From: Pseudomonas proteolytica | Lineage (GTDB): Bacteria > Pseudomonadota > Gammaproteobacteria > Pseudomonadales > Pseudomonadaceae | Reading direction: 5' to 3' | Assembly: GCF_007858275.1 (NCBI RefSeq) | Contig: NZ_VFEV01000027.1 | Coordinates: 1-64,000 of the forward strand | Length of the DNA stretch: 64,000 nt | Shown here: positions 1 to 7,719 of the stretch, in pieces | How the letters are laid out: each line of letters begins with the position of its first letter | How positions within the stretch are numbered: position 1 is the first letter of the stretch | Notes under the pieces: model-generated | What the model was told of the DNA's origin: nothing | The model's database searches: none | Seen by the model: the letters and a program-made list of their open reading frames with translations, nothing else | Program-made: the position numbers and the translations under genes

Positions 1-21
1 CAACATTTCCATGCTGATCAC
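1..21 (-). CDS. istA-like transposase, first seven codons only
   Basis: Minus-strand GTG at 21-19 followed by six codons (I-S-M-E-M-L), preceded by a purine-rich stretch with AGGAG. The residues match the usual opening of IstA-type transposases of IS21 elements, and the terminal repeats just outside fit. Seven codons alone would not prove a gene, and an ATG at 12-10 is an alternative start. The rest lies outside the window. Confidence 0.35.
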
Positions 22-66
22 CCTGTGTTCTCCTGCTCAAAAAGTGAGCAGAAGCAGTTGAACACC

Positions 67-120
67 TGGGTCAGTTTTCAGTCGGCAGAACAGCCTCTAC
101 TGGGTCAGTTTTCGGTCAGC
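67..120. repeat. Two direct terminal repeats of the IS21-like end
   Basis: The 20-base units at 67-86 and 101-120 differ at two positions (CAGTCGGC versus CGGTCAGC at the end) and start 34 bases apart. In IS21 elements such repeats are transposase binding sites; that role is inferred here. Confidence 0.6.
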
Positions 121-127
121 GGCAACA

Positions 128-691
128 TTGCATTTGCGCCCCTTACATTCCATCGTTGACCTGATGACGCGGAGAAGCCCGAGCGCCACGGTCGCAATCT
201 ACCTAAACCGCCTCCATCCGCCGTATCAGACCGGTCGGCGCAGGCGAAGCACGCGGCTGACTCTACGCGATGAAACATGTTTAGGCGATTATCTGCTCAG
301 CGTGTGCGCCCTGGGACTCCTCCCAATCAGCCACATCTACCCGAGGGCCCATCAAGTCAGGGCCTCCAGCCGCCAAGGAGTGACGAATGACCGGCATCGA
401 GAAGGAACTAGCAGACATAAGAAAGTTGACCAGGATCACCCTCCCGGAAAGCGACAGTTACTTGTATCGCCTATGCGAGCCCTGATTCAGTAGCATCTCA
501 GTGGTATATCGATCTGCTTTGCGCAGATGGGTGGTAACTGAGATCCTGCCCAGCCGGGCGTGATAAGCGTCCACGCGGGGGCCATCGGAGACGGAGATTG
601 TGGCCGTAGAGCAGCGTCCGCTCGAACGCATCCTGCGAATAATATGGATGCTCAAACTGTTGCGCTGTCAACCCAATGTAGAGAACAGTCC
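128..691. other. Intergenic stretch with no recognised gene
   Basis: Between the IS end and the cyclase-like gene I see no recognisable protein. Long open frames here have no family resemblance and no good ribosome site. The only small candidate with a clear ribosome site is the 32-codon frame at 387-485. The region may be debris left by earlier insertions. Confidence 0.5.
387..485 (+). CDS. Possible 32-residue peptide or gene fragment
   Basis: ATG at 387 follows AAGGAG at 374-379 with a 7-base gap, a good ribosome site. The frame codes 32 residues beginning M-T-G-I-E-K-E-L-A-D-I-R and ends TGA. The charged first half could be the opening of a larger protein cut short by a rearrangement. I do not recognise it. 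Its position in a region of insertion debris makes a dead fragment as likely as a real peptide. Confidence 0.25.
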   Translation: MTGIEKELADIRKLTRITLPESDSYLYRLCEP

Positions 692-1477
692 ATGTATAGA
701 AAAGCTATTGTTACATTTCTAGACGTATTAGGCTTTCGAAGCCTGATAAAAAATGAAACCTGTGACTCCATAGATTCTATTTTGGAGAAGATGAGTAAAT
801 ACGCCGCACCCATAGCCGACCCTGACGATGATCCTTACCATCCGGTCACCACTGCATTTTCCGACTGTGTCATGCGTATTAGCTTCACAGACTCTAAAGC
901 AAACTCCGACTATCAAATAGGTCTACTATTCTACGAATTACTTGCGTTGGTACATGCGCAGAGTGAGTTGATAGACAACGATGTGATCGTGCGCGGCGCT
1001 GTTGCCTTCGGAGATATCTCCTATAAAAATGAGCGTGTGTTCGGGCCAGCGATGGTTGACGCGTATGAGCTTGAATCAAGCAAAGCTGTATTTCCTAGGA
1101 TCATCATCAGTCCTACCTGGATGGACGTCCTGAAATCTGATCGTCTCATACGCTCGAAAAATCACACATTGAAGGAAGAGCTGATCTATATCAACAAGCT
1201 GATTAGAAAGGATGAAGATGGCCTCTATTTTATCGACTACATCCGAGCTATCCGCAGCGAACTCGATGACCCAGAAGCGGGCTATATATCATTTTTAAAA
1301 AGGCATCAACGCTTAATCAAAAACAACCTAAAAAAACATGTAACCCAAGACAGGGTGCTAGAGAAATACAAGTGGCTTTCGCGTTATCATGATGAGCTAA
1401 TCAATGAACTTAATGAAGATTTCTTAGAATATTATGGACACTCAAAGAAATCTTTGCTGACAGCGGATCTAGAATAA
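692..1477 (+). CDS. Class III nucleotidyl-cyclase-like protein of unknown role
   Basis: 261 residues from the ATG at 692, chosen because the first beta strand begins right after it; an upstream extension to 560 has no family look. Visible motifs are FLDVLGF near residue 9 and FSD at 56-58. These fit the two metal-binding Asp positions of class III (adenylate/guanylate) cyclases, D11 and D58. A later stretch VRGAVAFGD, then FGPAMVDAYELE and PRIII, is also characteristic of this poorly described group. The C-terminal part (about 150-261) is Lys- and Glu-rich, probably helical. No transmembrane segment or secretion signal is seen. The gene is clearly A+T-richer than the core. Pycsar phage-defence cyclases have this fold, so a defence role is conceivable, but no partner effector is recognised next to it. 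Fold call moderate, function unknown. Confidence 0.6.
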   Translation: MYRKAIVTFLDVLGFRSLIKNETCDSIDSILEKMSKYAAPIADPDDDPYHPVTTAFSDCVMRISFTDSKANSDYQIGLLFYELLALVHAQSELIDNDVIVRGAVAFGDISYKNERVFGPAMVDAYELESSKAVFPRIIISPTWMDVLKSDRLIRSKNHTLKEELIYINKLIRKDEDGLYFIDYIRAIRSELDDPEAGYISFLKRHQRLIKNNLKKHVTQDRVLEKYKWLSRYHDELINELNEDFLEYYGHSKKSLLTADLE

Positions 1478-1616
1478 ATCATTGGATTGTCGTCACGGTG
1501 GTCTTGAGCACTATCCATCAGCAACTAGAGCAGAGAGCAGCCGCCACGTACTTGACAGAAGGGGACTGCCAGATTTTTTGTGTACGGGCGGTTAACGCCC
1601 GTCACTTGACGGACAC
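1478..1616. other. Convergent intergenic region with a short hairpin
   Basis: A 7-bp inverted repeat (ACGGGCG / CGCCCGT, arms 1584-1590 and 1596-1602, loop GTTAA) lies between the convergent cyclase-like and DUF2726 genes. A T6 run lies at 1574-1579 on the plus strand, before the stem rather than after it, so this is not a standard intrinsic terminator for either neighbour. Confidence 0.4.
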
Positions 1617-2465
1617 TTAGAGTTGACGCATCAGCTCTCGAACCAGTCGCTCGAACTCATCCACCGAGGAGGCCTTGGCGTCCAAAGGCCGGATGCGTAT
1701 GAGCTTGGTGTTGGCCGCGCGAAAAATGGCGTCCTTCAGCTGGTCATTCGCTTGCGCCTGGGGATCATCGTGGAAGCTGCTGTCCAGCTCAATAAAGTAC
1801 TTAGGCACGTAGCCACTGCCGACATCGAATACGACGCTATCGACTATCCCCCGGAAGAAGTATGACCGGGCCGGCTCCAACAGCTGTCCCTTGATGGCCT
1901 GATAATCCAGAATGCAGCTCAAGGCGACGTTAGGGTATGGGTGGTAGGTCGGGAAGACCCGCCGCACCGCCTCATAGAAATTCTCTTCCTGCTTGGACTT
2001 AAACAGTCGGATGGTCTTGGGCTCTCCTGGTGTCACTTCCGTTCCACGGACGGTCATATTCGTCCGCAGGCTCGCTGAAACCGCTTCCGGCTTGGCCCGG
2101 AGGAAGGACTGGATGATTTCTTTGGCCAGCGGGCGGTGCTGGTGCGTTTGAGCATAGTTGAGCAGGGCTGTGTGCTTGGTCTCTTGCATCAGCTTCAGTC
2201 GTTCATCAACGAAGCGATCCACAAAGCCCTGGCTGAAGCCATGCTGGTTCAGCTCAATGATCAGATTGGTGTATTCGAATTGCCTGGAGCGCTCAGCAGG
2301 TGGCAGTGGCTCAGCGAAAGTGAAGAACTCCGACTCAAAGAAGCCGGTCATTTGCGTCAAAAAGAGATCCTGCACCTTGGCTTTCTTCTTCTGGTAGATG
2401 ATTTTGCCAATCGCCTCCCAGTCCTTCTGCGCCAACAACGTAAACCATTGCTCTCTGTCTTCCAT
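1617..2465 (-). CDS. DUF2726 nuclease-like protein
   Basis: 282 residues. The C-terminal third (about 160-282) matches the DUF2726 pattern: a hydrophobic strand with D209 (GIVDSVVFD), then FIELDSSFH at 224-232 with E226 and D228, then a conserved DQLKDAIF segment and a final strand LIRIRP. This order fits a PD-(D/E)XK-type nuclease core; the catalytic assignment is inferred. The first 150 residues are helical and charged with no recognised domain. The gene is convergent with the cyclase-like gene and divergent from the next nuclease-like gene, with 198 bases between start codons. DUF2726 domains occur in mobile and defence-related loci; the substrate is unknown. Confidence 0.7.
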   Translation of the reverse strand: MEDREQWFTLLAQKDWEAIGKIIYQKKKAKVQDLFLTQMTGFFESEFFTFAEPLPPAERSRQFEYTNLIIELNQHGFSQGFVDRFVDERLKLMQETKHTALLNYAQTHQHRPLAKEIIQSFLRAKPEAVSASLRTNMTVRGTEVTPGEPKTIRLFKSKQEENFYEAVRRVFPTYHPYPNVALSCILDYQAIKGQLLEPARSYFFRGIVDSVVFDVGSGYVPKYFIELDSSFHDDPQAQANDQLKDAIFRAANTKLIRIRPLDAKASSVDEFERLVRELMRQL

Positions 2466-2663
2466 GGCTGCGCTCCACGCTTGATGCCGGACATCGAGCT
2501 AGGATATGTCCGGGGTCGAAGCGCGTGCAACATCAGCGAGAGCGAAGGTTCCGTGTAGGTACTGTGCTTGCAGCCTCGCCCCCGTCTCGAACAACCTCAA
2601 ATAGCCTTTAACTACACTGCTGCGCACTCAATCTTGAAATTGTCGTTACGGAGAGTTCCGCGT

Positions 2664-3698
2664 ATGCCCCTTGATCTATTTTCCCCTCAGGTCGCCACCG
2701 CCGCGCTGCATCCGATCTTCAAAATGATGTCTGAGGAAATCTATGGCCCTGAACGCGCAGTGCTATCTCAATGGGCCGAAGGCTTCGAAGATCGTGATAG
2801 GAAGTTCGTAAAGGAGCTTCAAACCACCTTTGAATCTTCATTTTGGGAGCTGTACCTGTTCGCAGCGCTGAAGGAATGGGGGCTGCCGACTGATCCTCGT
2901 CACCATGCGCCTGATTTTGTCGTCGAGGGTGAAGTCCCATTTTGCCTAGAAGCGACAATCGCAAATCCCCCGGCTGGCGGGCAGCCAGCTTACGGCTTCT
3001 CTATGGCTCATCCCCCTAAGGACTTCACCGACTTCAACATCGAGTCCACCTTGCGAATCTGCAACAGCTTCGATGCGAAAGTCAGGAAATACAGGAACAG
3101 CTACTCAAAACTGGAGCACGTTCAAGACAAGCCCTTCGTCATCGGTATCGCATCATTCGACAGGCCGCACGCGCATTTTGCAGCTGGGCGCCCGATCATG
3201 GCTGCGCTTTACGGGCTCTATCATGATGAAGCCGCGACAAGGCCCGGGGATACTCACGTTGAGTCTTACAACGTCACAGCAGCCCCAAAAAATGCCAAAA
3301 CCAACATCGAAGTGGGATTATTTTGCGATGACACTTATGCGGACGTTTCCGCTGTCGTCTACAGCAGTCTCGCGACCTGGGGGAAATTGAGGGCGTTGGC
3401 TGACAATCCTGATGCACTCTCTGCGTACTGCACGCTTTACCCCAATCCGGGCAACCTGTTACCAATCATTCGTTCCGTAATGAAGAAGGACTACAGCGAG
3501 CACCTGATGGATGGGCTGTATGTGCTCCACAATCCCTTCGCTCGGCATCCCCTGCCATCGGGACTGCTGAGCCACCCTCGCCTGTGCGAAGTCAACGTCG
3601 CTTCGGACGGTGAGCTCATCATGACTGCCCCTGACGATTTCCTACTGCTGAGAATGATCAAAACAATGAAAGTGACTGACGTTCCCGAGCAGCCGTGA
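2664..3698 (+). CDS. PD-(D/E)XK-like protein of unknown function
   Basis: 344 residues from ATG 2664, supported by GGAGAG at 2650-2655; the open frame continues upstream but without a better start. The N-terminal region has E62 (FWELYLF), PDF at 83-85 and CLEAT at 94-98, the spacing expected of an E...PD...ExA variant of the PD-(D/E)XK core, with Thr where the usual Lys would be. Proteins of this kind are scattered in bacterial accessory regions and sometimes carry a meaningless glycosaminoglycan-attachment annotation. The C-terminal two thirds is not recognised. It starts divergently from the DUF2726 gene and may share a regulatory region with it. Nuclease activity is inferred only. Confidence 0.6.
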   Translation: MPLDLFSPQVATAALHPIFKMMSEEIYGPERAVLSQWAEGFEDRDRKFVKELQTTFESSFWELYLFAALKEWGLPTDPRHHAPDFVVEGEVPFCLEATIANPPAGGQPAYGFSMAHPPKDFTDFNIESTLRICNSFDAKVRKYRNSYSKLEHVQDKPFVIGIASFDRPHAHFAAGRPIMAALYGLYHDEAATRPGDTHVESYNVTAAPKNAKTNIEVGLFCDDTYADVSAVVYSSLATWGKLRALADNPDALSAYCTLYPNPGNLLPIIRSVMKKDYSEHLMDGLYVLHNPFARHPLPSGLLSHPRLCEVNVASDGELIMTAPDDFLLLRMIKTMKVTDVPEQP

Positions 3699-3842
3699 CC
3701 ATAGCCACCGCTTCAGGGTGGCGTGACGGGCGGCTAGCCTCCCCCCGCCCGCAGAGAGGCTGCTAGTCGCGCGGGAATAGCGTGCCGGTTGTCATGATGG
3801 CAAAGCGGCACTAGATTAGGCCTTTTTCAATAGAGCTTACAT
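3699..3842. other. Intergenic region with a weak hairpin
   Basis: A 6-bp stem GCCACC/GGTGGC (3704-3709, 3717-3722) follows the stop of the preceding gene but lacks a T run. The rest carries the promoter for the downstream hydrolase gene. Confidence 0.4.
3789..3817 (+). promoter_or_regulatory. Sigma-70 type promoter for the DUF900 hydrolase gene
   Basis: TTGTCA at 3789-3794 and TAGATT at 3812-3817 are separated by 17 bases, 26 bases ahead of the start codon. The match to TTGACA/TATAAT is 5/6 and 4/6. Together with the terminator after the gene this suggests a self-contained transcription unit. Confidence 0.45.
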
Positions 3843-5276
3843 ATGGATATGCCTGTCAGGAGTCCGGTAGACCTCAAGATTGCGCTTGCGATTCTCTACA
3901 TCAACTTCGCCACCTATAACTCACACAAGCGGATACTGAGTTCATCGCAGTTGCTCCTGTGCTGGAGAAAGGCGCCGGGGGGGATGTTCATTGATGTCCT
4001 GCACGACAGAGTCACAGGCAGCAGGGCCAAGATGGCCTTTACGCAGCTCATCCAACGAGTAGATGAGCTGAAATTGCTGACAGACGTCGTGGAAGCTAAA
4101 CGGCTACTGAGCGAGGGCTACGCGTCGACGTTGTCCACGATCCGGCAACCAAGCTTCAAAGCCGCAGTCAAGCTAGTAATCAGCGTCCCTGAAGATATGG
4201 TGGAGTACGAAGAACTCATCGCCCAAGCAGACTACAGCATTGGGGCCTCGCTCAGCAGCGAACGGTTCCCCACCCACTATAGCCGAGCTCCGGTCGATCA
4301 AAAATTTACGAAATACGCCGTCCACTTCGGAACGGATCGCCTGTTGGAATCGCCAAGGACTGTGAGGTTTGGCGGGTTCCGCAGTGATGATGTCGTGTCT
4401 TATGGCATCGCAGAGGTGTCCATCCCTCACCTCCATAAGGAAGGCAAACTGGAACGGCCCGTGTTGTGGCCTTCTACCTCAAAGGGGAACCCCAACAAGC
4501 ATATCGTCATCCACGAGTCTGCTCTTTTTGAGCTGGAAGAGTGGTACGACAACGCCAAGACCTATCTCGCGAAGATCAGCGAAACATCCACTAGCCATGA
4601 AGGCTTGCTATTCATCCACGGATACAACGTGAGTTTCGACGCGGCATTGTGGCGGTCGGCGCAGCTGTGCCATGACCTCAAATTCCCAGGTCTAATGCTG
4701 TGCTTTTCCTGGGCGTCGCTTGGCAGTACGACTGGCTACCCTGCCGACGAGGCGACGGTAGATTGGTCAGCAGCCCATCTGAAGGAATATCTGACGAACG
4801 TCACAGAAAACCTGGGCCTGACGTCGTTGCACATTGTCGCCCACAGCATGGGTAATCGGGCGCTTCTCGCTGTACTGGAAAACTGGGAGAACAAGCCGGG
4901 CGCTACCGCGATCAGCCAGATCATCCTTGCTGCTCCTGACGTCGACGCCAAGCGCTTCAAGCAATTTGGGCGGGTGTTTAACCTGTACGAGCAAGTAACG
5001 CTTTATGCGTCCCGCAACGATCGAGCGATCACTGCGTCTAAGCTTGTGCACAGCAATCCAAGGGCGGGCGGCGCCAATCCACCTCTGGTCATGGATCACC
5101 TGTCGACTATCGATGTCTCCAGTGCTGGTAGGGACATGTTCGGGTTAGGCCACAGCTATGTAGCCGACGTGACGAAAGTGTTCCGGGATCTGTTCTACAT
5201 CGTCCGGCATCGGCACAAACCTGACCAGCGCGCAGGAATCACGAAGAAAGATGAGGGTCACTGGGAGCTGAGCTAA
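3843..5276 (+). CDS. DUF900-family alpha/beta hydrolase
   Basis: 477 residues. The C-terminal half is a clear alpha/beta hydrolase of the DUF900 type: oxyanion-region motif FIHGYN at 257-262, an AALWR helix typical of the family, nucleophile elbow AHSMGN with Ser335, candidate acid in APDVD (about residue 366-368), and GLGHSY with His437. The first 240 residues include a hydrophobic N-terminal stretch (LKIALAILYI at 11-20) and no recognised domain; they may select substrate or localise the protein. Likely an esterase or lipase acting on an unknown ester. It has its own promoter and a strong terminator and lies between the nuclease-like genes and an IS5 element, so it travels as a cargo gene. 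Hydrolase call strong, substrate unknown. Confidence 0.85.
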   Translation: MDMPVRSPVDLKIALAILYINFATYNSHKRILSSSQLLLCWRKAPGGMFIDVLHDRVTGSRAKMAFTQLIQRVDELKLLTDVVEAKRLLSEGYASTLSTIRQPSFKAAVKLVISVPEDMVEYEELIAQADYSIGASLSSERFPTHYSRAPVDQKFTKYAVHFGTDRLLESPRTVRFGGFRSDDVVSYGIAEVSIPHLHKEGKLERPVLWPSTSKGNPNKHIVIHESALFELEEWYDNAKTYLAKISETSTSHEGLLFIHGYNVSFDAALWRSAQLCHDLKFPGLMLCFSWASLGSTTGYPADEATVDWSAAHLKEYLTNVTENLGLTSLHIVAHSMGNRALLAVLENWENKPGATAISQIILAAPDVDAKRFKQFGRVFNLYEQVTLYASRNDRAITASKLVHSNPRAGGANPPLVMDHLSTIDVSSAGRDMFGLGHSYVADVTKVFRDLFYIVRHRHKPDQRAGITKKDEGHWELS

Positions 5277-5334
5277 GCCCATAAAATCAGACCAAACGTG
5301 GCGCAGGCCTATTCGCTCCCCGCCACCACTTGAA

Positions 5335-5358
5335 AGCCACCGCAAGGTGGCTTTTTGT
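5335..5358 (+). terminator. Intrinsic terminator after the DUF900 hydrolase gene
   Basis: Stem AGCCACC/GGTGGCT (5335-5341 and 5346-5352) with loop GCAA, followed by a T5 run. It ends just before the IS5 element. Confidence 0.85.
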
Positions 5359-5373
5359 ATCCGCTTGCCTTAG

Positions 5374-6539
5374 GGATTCTCCGAACAAGTCCGTAGATGT
5401 GCTGAAATATGCCCGTCCCCTGATCCGAGCTACCCATGAGCCAGATGAGCTTTTCCGACTTTGAATACGCAGGCAAGCGCAAGCAGACACGTCGTGAACG
5501 CTTCCTCACCGAGATGGATCAGGTCGTGCCCTGGAGCGCTTTGCTAAAGCTGATCGAACCGTATTACCCGAAGGCTGGCGGTGGTCGAAAACCCTATCCT
5601 CTGGAAACCATGCTGCGGATTCATCTGCTGCAAAACTGGTTCTCCCTGAGCGACCCGGCCATGGAAGAGGCGCTCTACGAAATCACGCCCATACGCCAGT
5701 TCGCGGGTTTGACTCTGAGTGCGCCAATCCCTGAAGACACCACGATCATGAACTTCCGGCACTTGCTGGAGAAACATAAGCTCGCGCCTGCAATCCTCGC
5801 TGTCATCAATGGCTATTTGCAGGACAAAGGCCTGTCGCTGCGCCAGGGCACCATCGTCGATGCGACCATTATTCATGCCCCCAGCTCGACAAAGAACAAG
5901 GAGGGAAAGCGCGATCCCGAGATGCATCAGACCAAGAAAGGTAATCAATATTTCTTCGGGATGAAGGCTCATATCGGTGCTGATGTCGAATCCGGTCTGG
6001 TTCATCACGTCCATGGCACCGCTGCCAATGTGGCCGATGTCACACAGGTCGCCGAGCTGTTGCATGGCGAAGAAAACGCGGTGTATGCGGATGCTGGATA
6101 CACCGGTGTCGAGAAACGTAAAGAGCATGAAAATCGTAAAGTGATCTGGCAAATCGCGGCTCGCCGCAGCACCTATTCCAAGTTGAATAAACGCAGTCTG
6201 CTGTACAAGGCCAAACGCAAGATCGAGTACTGCAAAGCTCAGACGCGGGCCAAGGTCGAGCATCCTTTTCGGGTGATCAAACGGCAGTTCGGTTATATGA
6301 AAGTACGCTTTCGTGGGCTGATGAAAAACACGGCCCAGTTGACCACGCTGTTCGCCCTGTCGAACCTGTGGATGGCTCGAAAAAAACTGATGGGTATGGG
6401 CGAATTGCGCGCTTAACACCGAAAGCCGGACAAAAACGCCCTCAATACCCGATGCACTGTTCGCTTTTCAGCAAATAGCGGGGCGCTTCGGGAAAATTGC
6501 GACTGGCCGCCGGCATACGGCAAGTTGATCGGAGCATCC
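5374..6539 (+). mobile_element. Complete IS5-family insertion sequence
   Basis: Terminal inverted repeats GGATTCTCCGA (5374-5384) and TCGGAGCATCC (6529-6539) match at 10 of 11 positions, with further similarity inwards. The element is flanked on both sides by TTAG (5370-5373 and 6540-6543), the 4-bp YTAR target duplication expected for IS5. It is 1166 bases long and carries one intact transposase gene, so it could still be active. It has landed between the hydrolase terminator and the proteasome-like gene without cutting either. Confidence 0.93.
5436..6416 (+). CDS. IS5-family transposase
   Basis: 326 residues, full length. An N-terminal IS5 domain (FSDFEYAGKRKQTRRE onward) precedes a DDE core. 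The catalytic triad is read as D142 in the VDATIIHAP segment, D219 in YADAGYTG, and E275 in VEHPFRVIKRQFG, the last motif being diagnostic of IS5 transposases. No frameshift or internal stop is seen. It is the only gene of the element. Confidence 0.95.
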   Translation: MSQMSFSDFEYAGKRKQTRRERFLTEMDQVVPWSALLKLIEPYYPKAGGGRKPYPLETMLRIHLLQNWFSLSDPAMEEALYEITPIRQFAGLTLSAPIPEDTTIMNFRHLLEKHKLAPAILAVINGYLQDKGLSLRQGTIVDATIIHAPSSTKNKEGKRDPEMHQTKKGNQYFFGMKAHIGADVESGLVHHVHGTAANVADVTQVAELLHGEENAVYADAGYTGVEKRKEHENRKVIWQIAARRSTYSKLNKRSLLYKAKRKIEYCKAQTRAKVEHPFRVIKRQFGYMKVRFRGLMKNTAQLTTLFALSNLWMARKKLMGMGELRA

Positions 6540-6579
6540 TTAGGGGCATAAACCAAAGCTGGGCAAACCAAATCTTGAC

Positions 6580-7719
6580 TTACTTAGAGTTGAAGCTAGC
6601 TTTGACTTGCTCCAAGAACCCCAGCACGTGATCATTCACTTCACCACGAAATATATCTGAGTAGTCTATTTTAACAAATCCAGGTTCTACGCTGGCCGTG
6701 AATGCCTTACACAAAAAATAGAAATCATTTTCGTATTTCTTGATAAAAGGTATAGTCATGGCGCCTTTCTCAGTCTTGTAGTTTATCAGGAAGCAAAGGA
6801 AATGCCCCCTAAACCTCAACTCATCGACATCATCTTCAACCGTAGTCTCTTCATAGCGTGATATAGGCGCGATCGTGAATGTTCGGTCATTAACAGGAAC
6901 ATACTCATCGAAGTCCTCATCAAATTGCAATTCAACACTCCTGATTTTTAAGTCTTCCCCTTTATATTCGGACTTAATCAGACATTTTGGAAAGTCGACT
7001 TGCAACATCCCCTCAGCGTCAAGCTCTGCATCCGCAAAGGCATAAACGATGTTAGATATCTTTTGAAACCGTCCATCATAAAATGCCACTACTTCGTAAC
7101 CGCCTCCAAACAGATTCGCAATCGACTCCGACTTATACTTGTTCTCAAATTCACTCTTTAAATGGCTTGCAAATTGATCGAGAGCCATGCAAGTGCCATG
7201 CACCACAATATTTTCTTCAAGAACATCAAACGCATGTGGTGGATAATCCTGATAATGCGCCTTTACATGACCCGCACCAGACCCACCAACCCAAAGCTCA
7301 AAATTTTCATTGCGATGCCCGCAATCCGCATAAACATTAGATATGTGAATTTCATCCTCTTCAACACTTAGGGCGATAATTCTGATCTTTTCACTATCAA
7401 TGGTATCGTCGGCAAGTACTGCATTCGAAAAACGCTTCCCCGTCAATACGGGGTGCTCATCTACTAGCCTCTCAATAAGCCGTACAACCGCCTGAATCGA
7501 TCGCACATCCCCGGCGAAAGCTATGGCGAAGTGATCGTTCACCACAAGAATTTTTTGACACAAACCAGCCACGGCGTGAGCACGCAACGCAGGGCTTCCG
7601 GCATCAGGCTTGAACGATGGGATCTGCGATGGACGCCCCCTCTTACTTGAGCTGGTAAGCAGAATGTCAGCCTGAAGGAAACCACCTTCCTTCAACTTGT
7701 AGCCCGAAATCATCGTCAT
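6580..7719 (-). CDS. Unrecognised protein with a proteasome/HslV-like N-terminal domain
   Basis: 379 residues from ATG 7719, chosen because AAGGAT lies 6 bases upstream; an upstream in-frame ATG at 7767 has no ribosome site. After the initiator Met the protein begins T-M-I-S-G-Y-K-L-K-E-G-G-F-L-Q-A-D. If Met is removed, Thr becomes residue 1 and Asp residue 17, the catalytic spacing of proteasome beta subunits and HslV. Further on, QKILVVNDHFAIAFAGDV (about 55-72) resembles the Lys33 strand and the GFAG turn of those enzymes, and LWVGGSGAG resembles their gly-rich GSG strand. The remaining 220 residues, strand-rich with acidic patches, are not recognised and may be a partner or ligand domain. 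The gene is A+T-rich and stands alone after the IS5 element. An N-terminal-nucleophile hydrolase is inferred from pattern only. Confidence 0.55.
   Translation of the reverse strand: MTMISGYKLKEGGFLQADILLTSSSKRGRPSQIPSFKPDAGSPALRAHAVAGLCQKILVVNDHFAIAFAGDVRSIQAVVRLIERLVDEHPVLTGKRFSNAVLADDTIDSEKIRIIALSVEEDEIHISNVYADCGHRNENFELWVGGSGAGHVKAHYQDYPPHAFDVLEENIVVHGTCMALDQFASHLKSEFENKYKSESIANLFGGGYEVVAFYDGRFQKISNIVYAFADAELDAEGMLQVDFPKCLIKSEYKGEDLKIRSVELQFDEDFDEYVPVNDRTFTIAPISRYEETTVEDDVDELRFRGHFLCFLINYKTEKGAMTIPFIKKYENDFYFLCKAFTASVEPGFVKIDYSDIFRGEVNDHVLGFLEQVKASFNSK

Larger units (their letters stand above)
1..127 (-). mobile_element. End of a probable IS21-family insertion sequence
   Basis: Two copies of a 20-base repeat lie at 67-86 and 101-120 (core TGGGTCAGTTTTC, then RGTCRGC). 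Multiple terminal repeats upstream of istA are typical of IS21-family elements. On the minus strand a GTG start at 21-19 opens a frame reading V-I-S-M-E-M-L, which resembles the start of many IstA transposases. The outer edge is probably near 127, where the minus-strand sequence begins TGTTGCCGCTGACC. The body of the element lies to the left of the window, so family and boundary remain inferences. Confidence 0.5.

Noticed and set aside
128..493. 121-codon frame after the IS21-like end
   Set aside because: No ribosome site, odd composition (many Arg, His, Ser) and no family resemblance.
1584..1602. Terminator for the DUF2726 gene
   Set aside because: The stem is real but the T run lies on the wrong side for either convergent gene.
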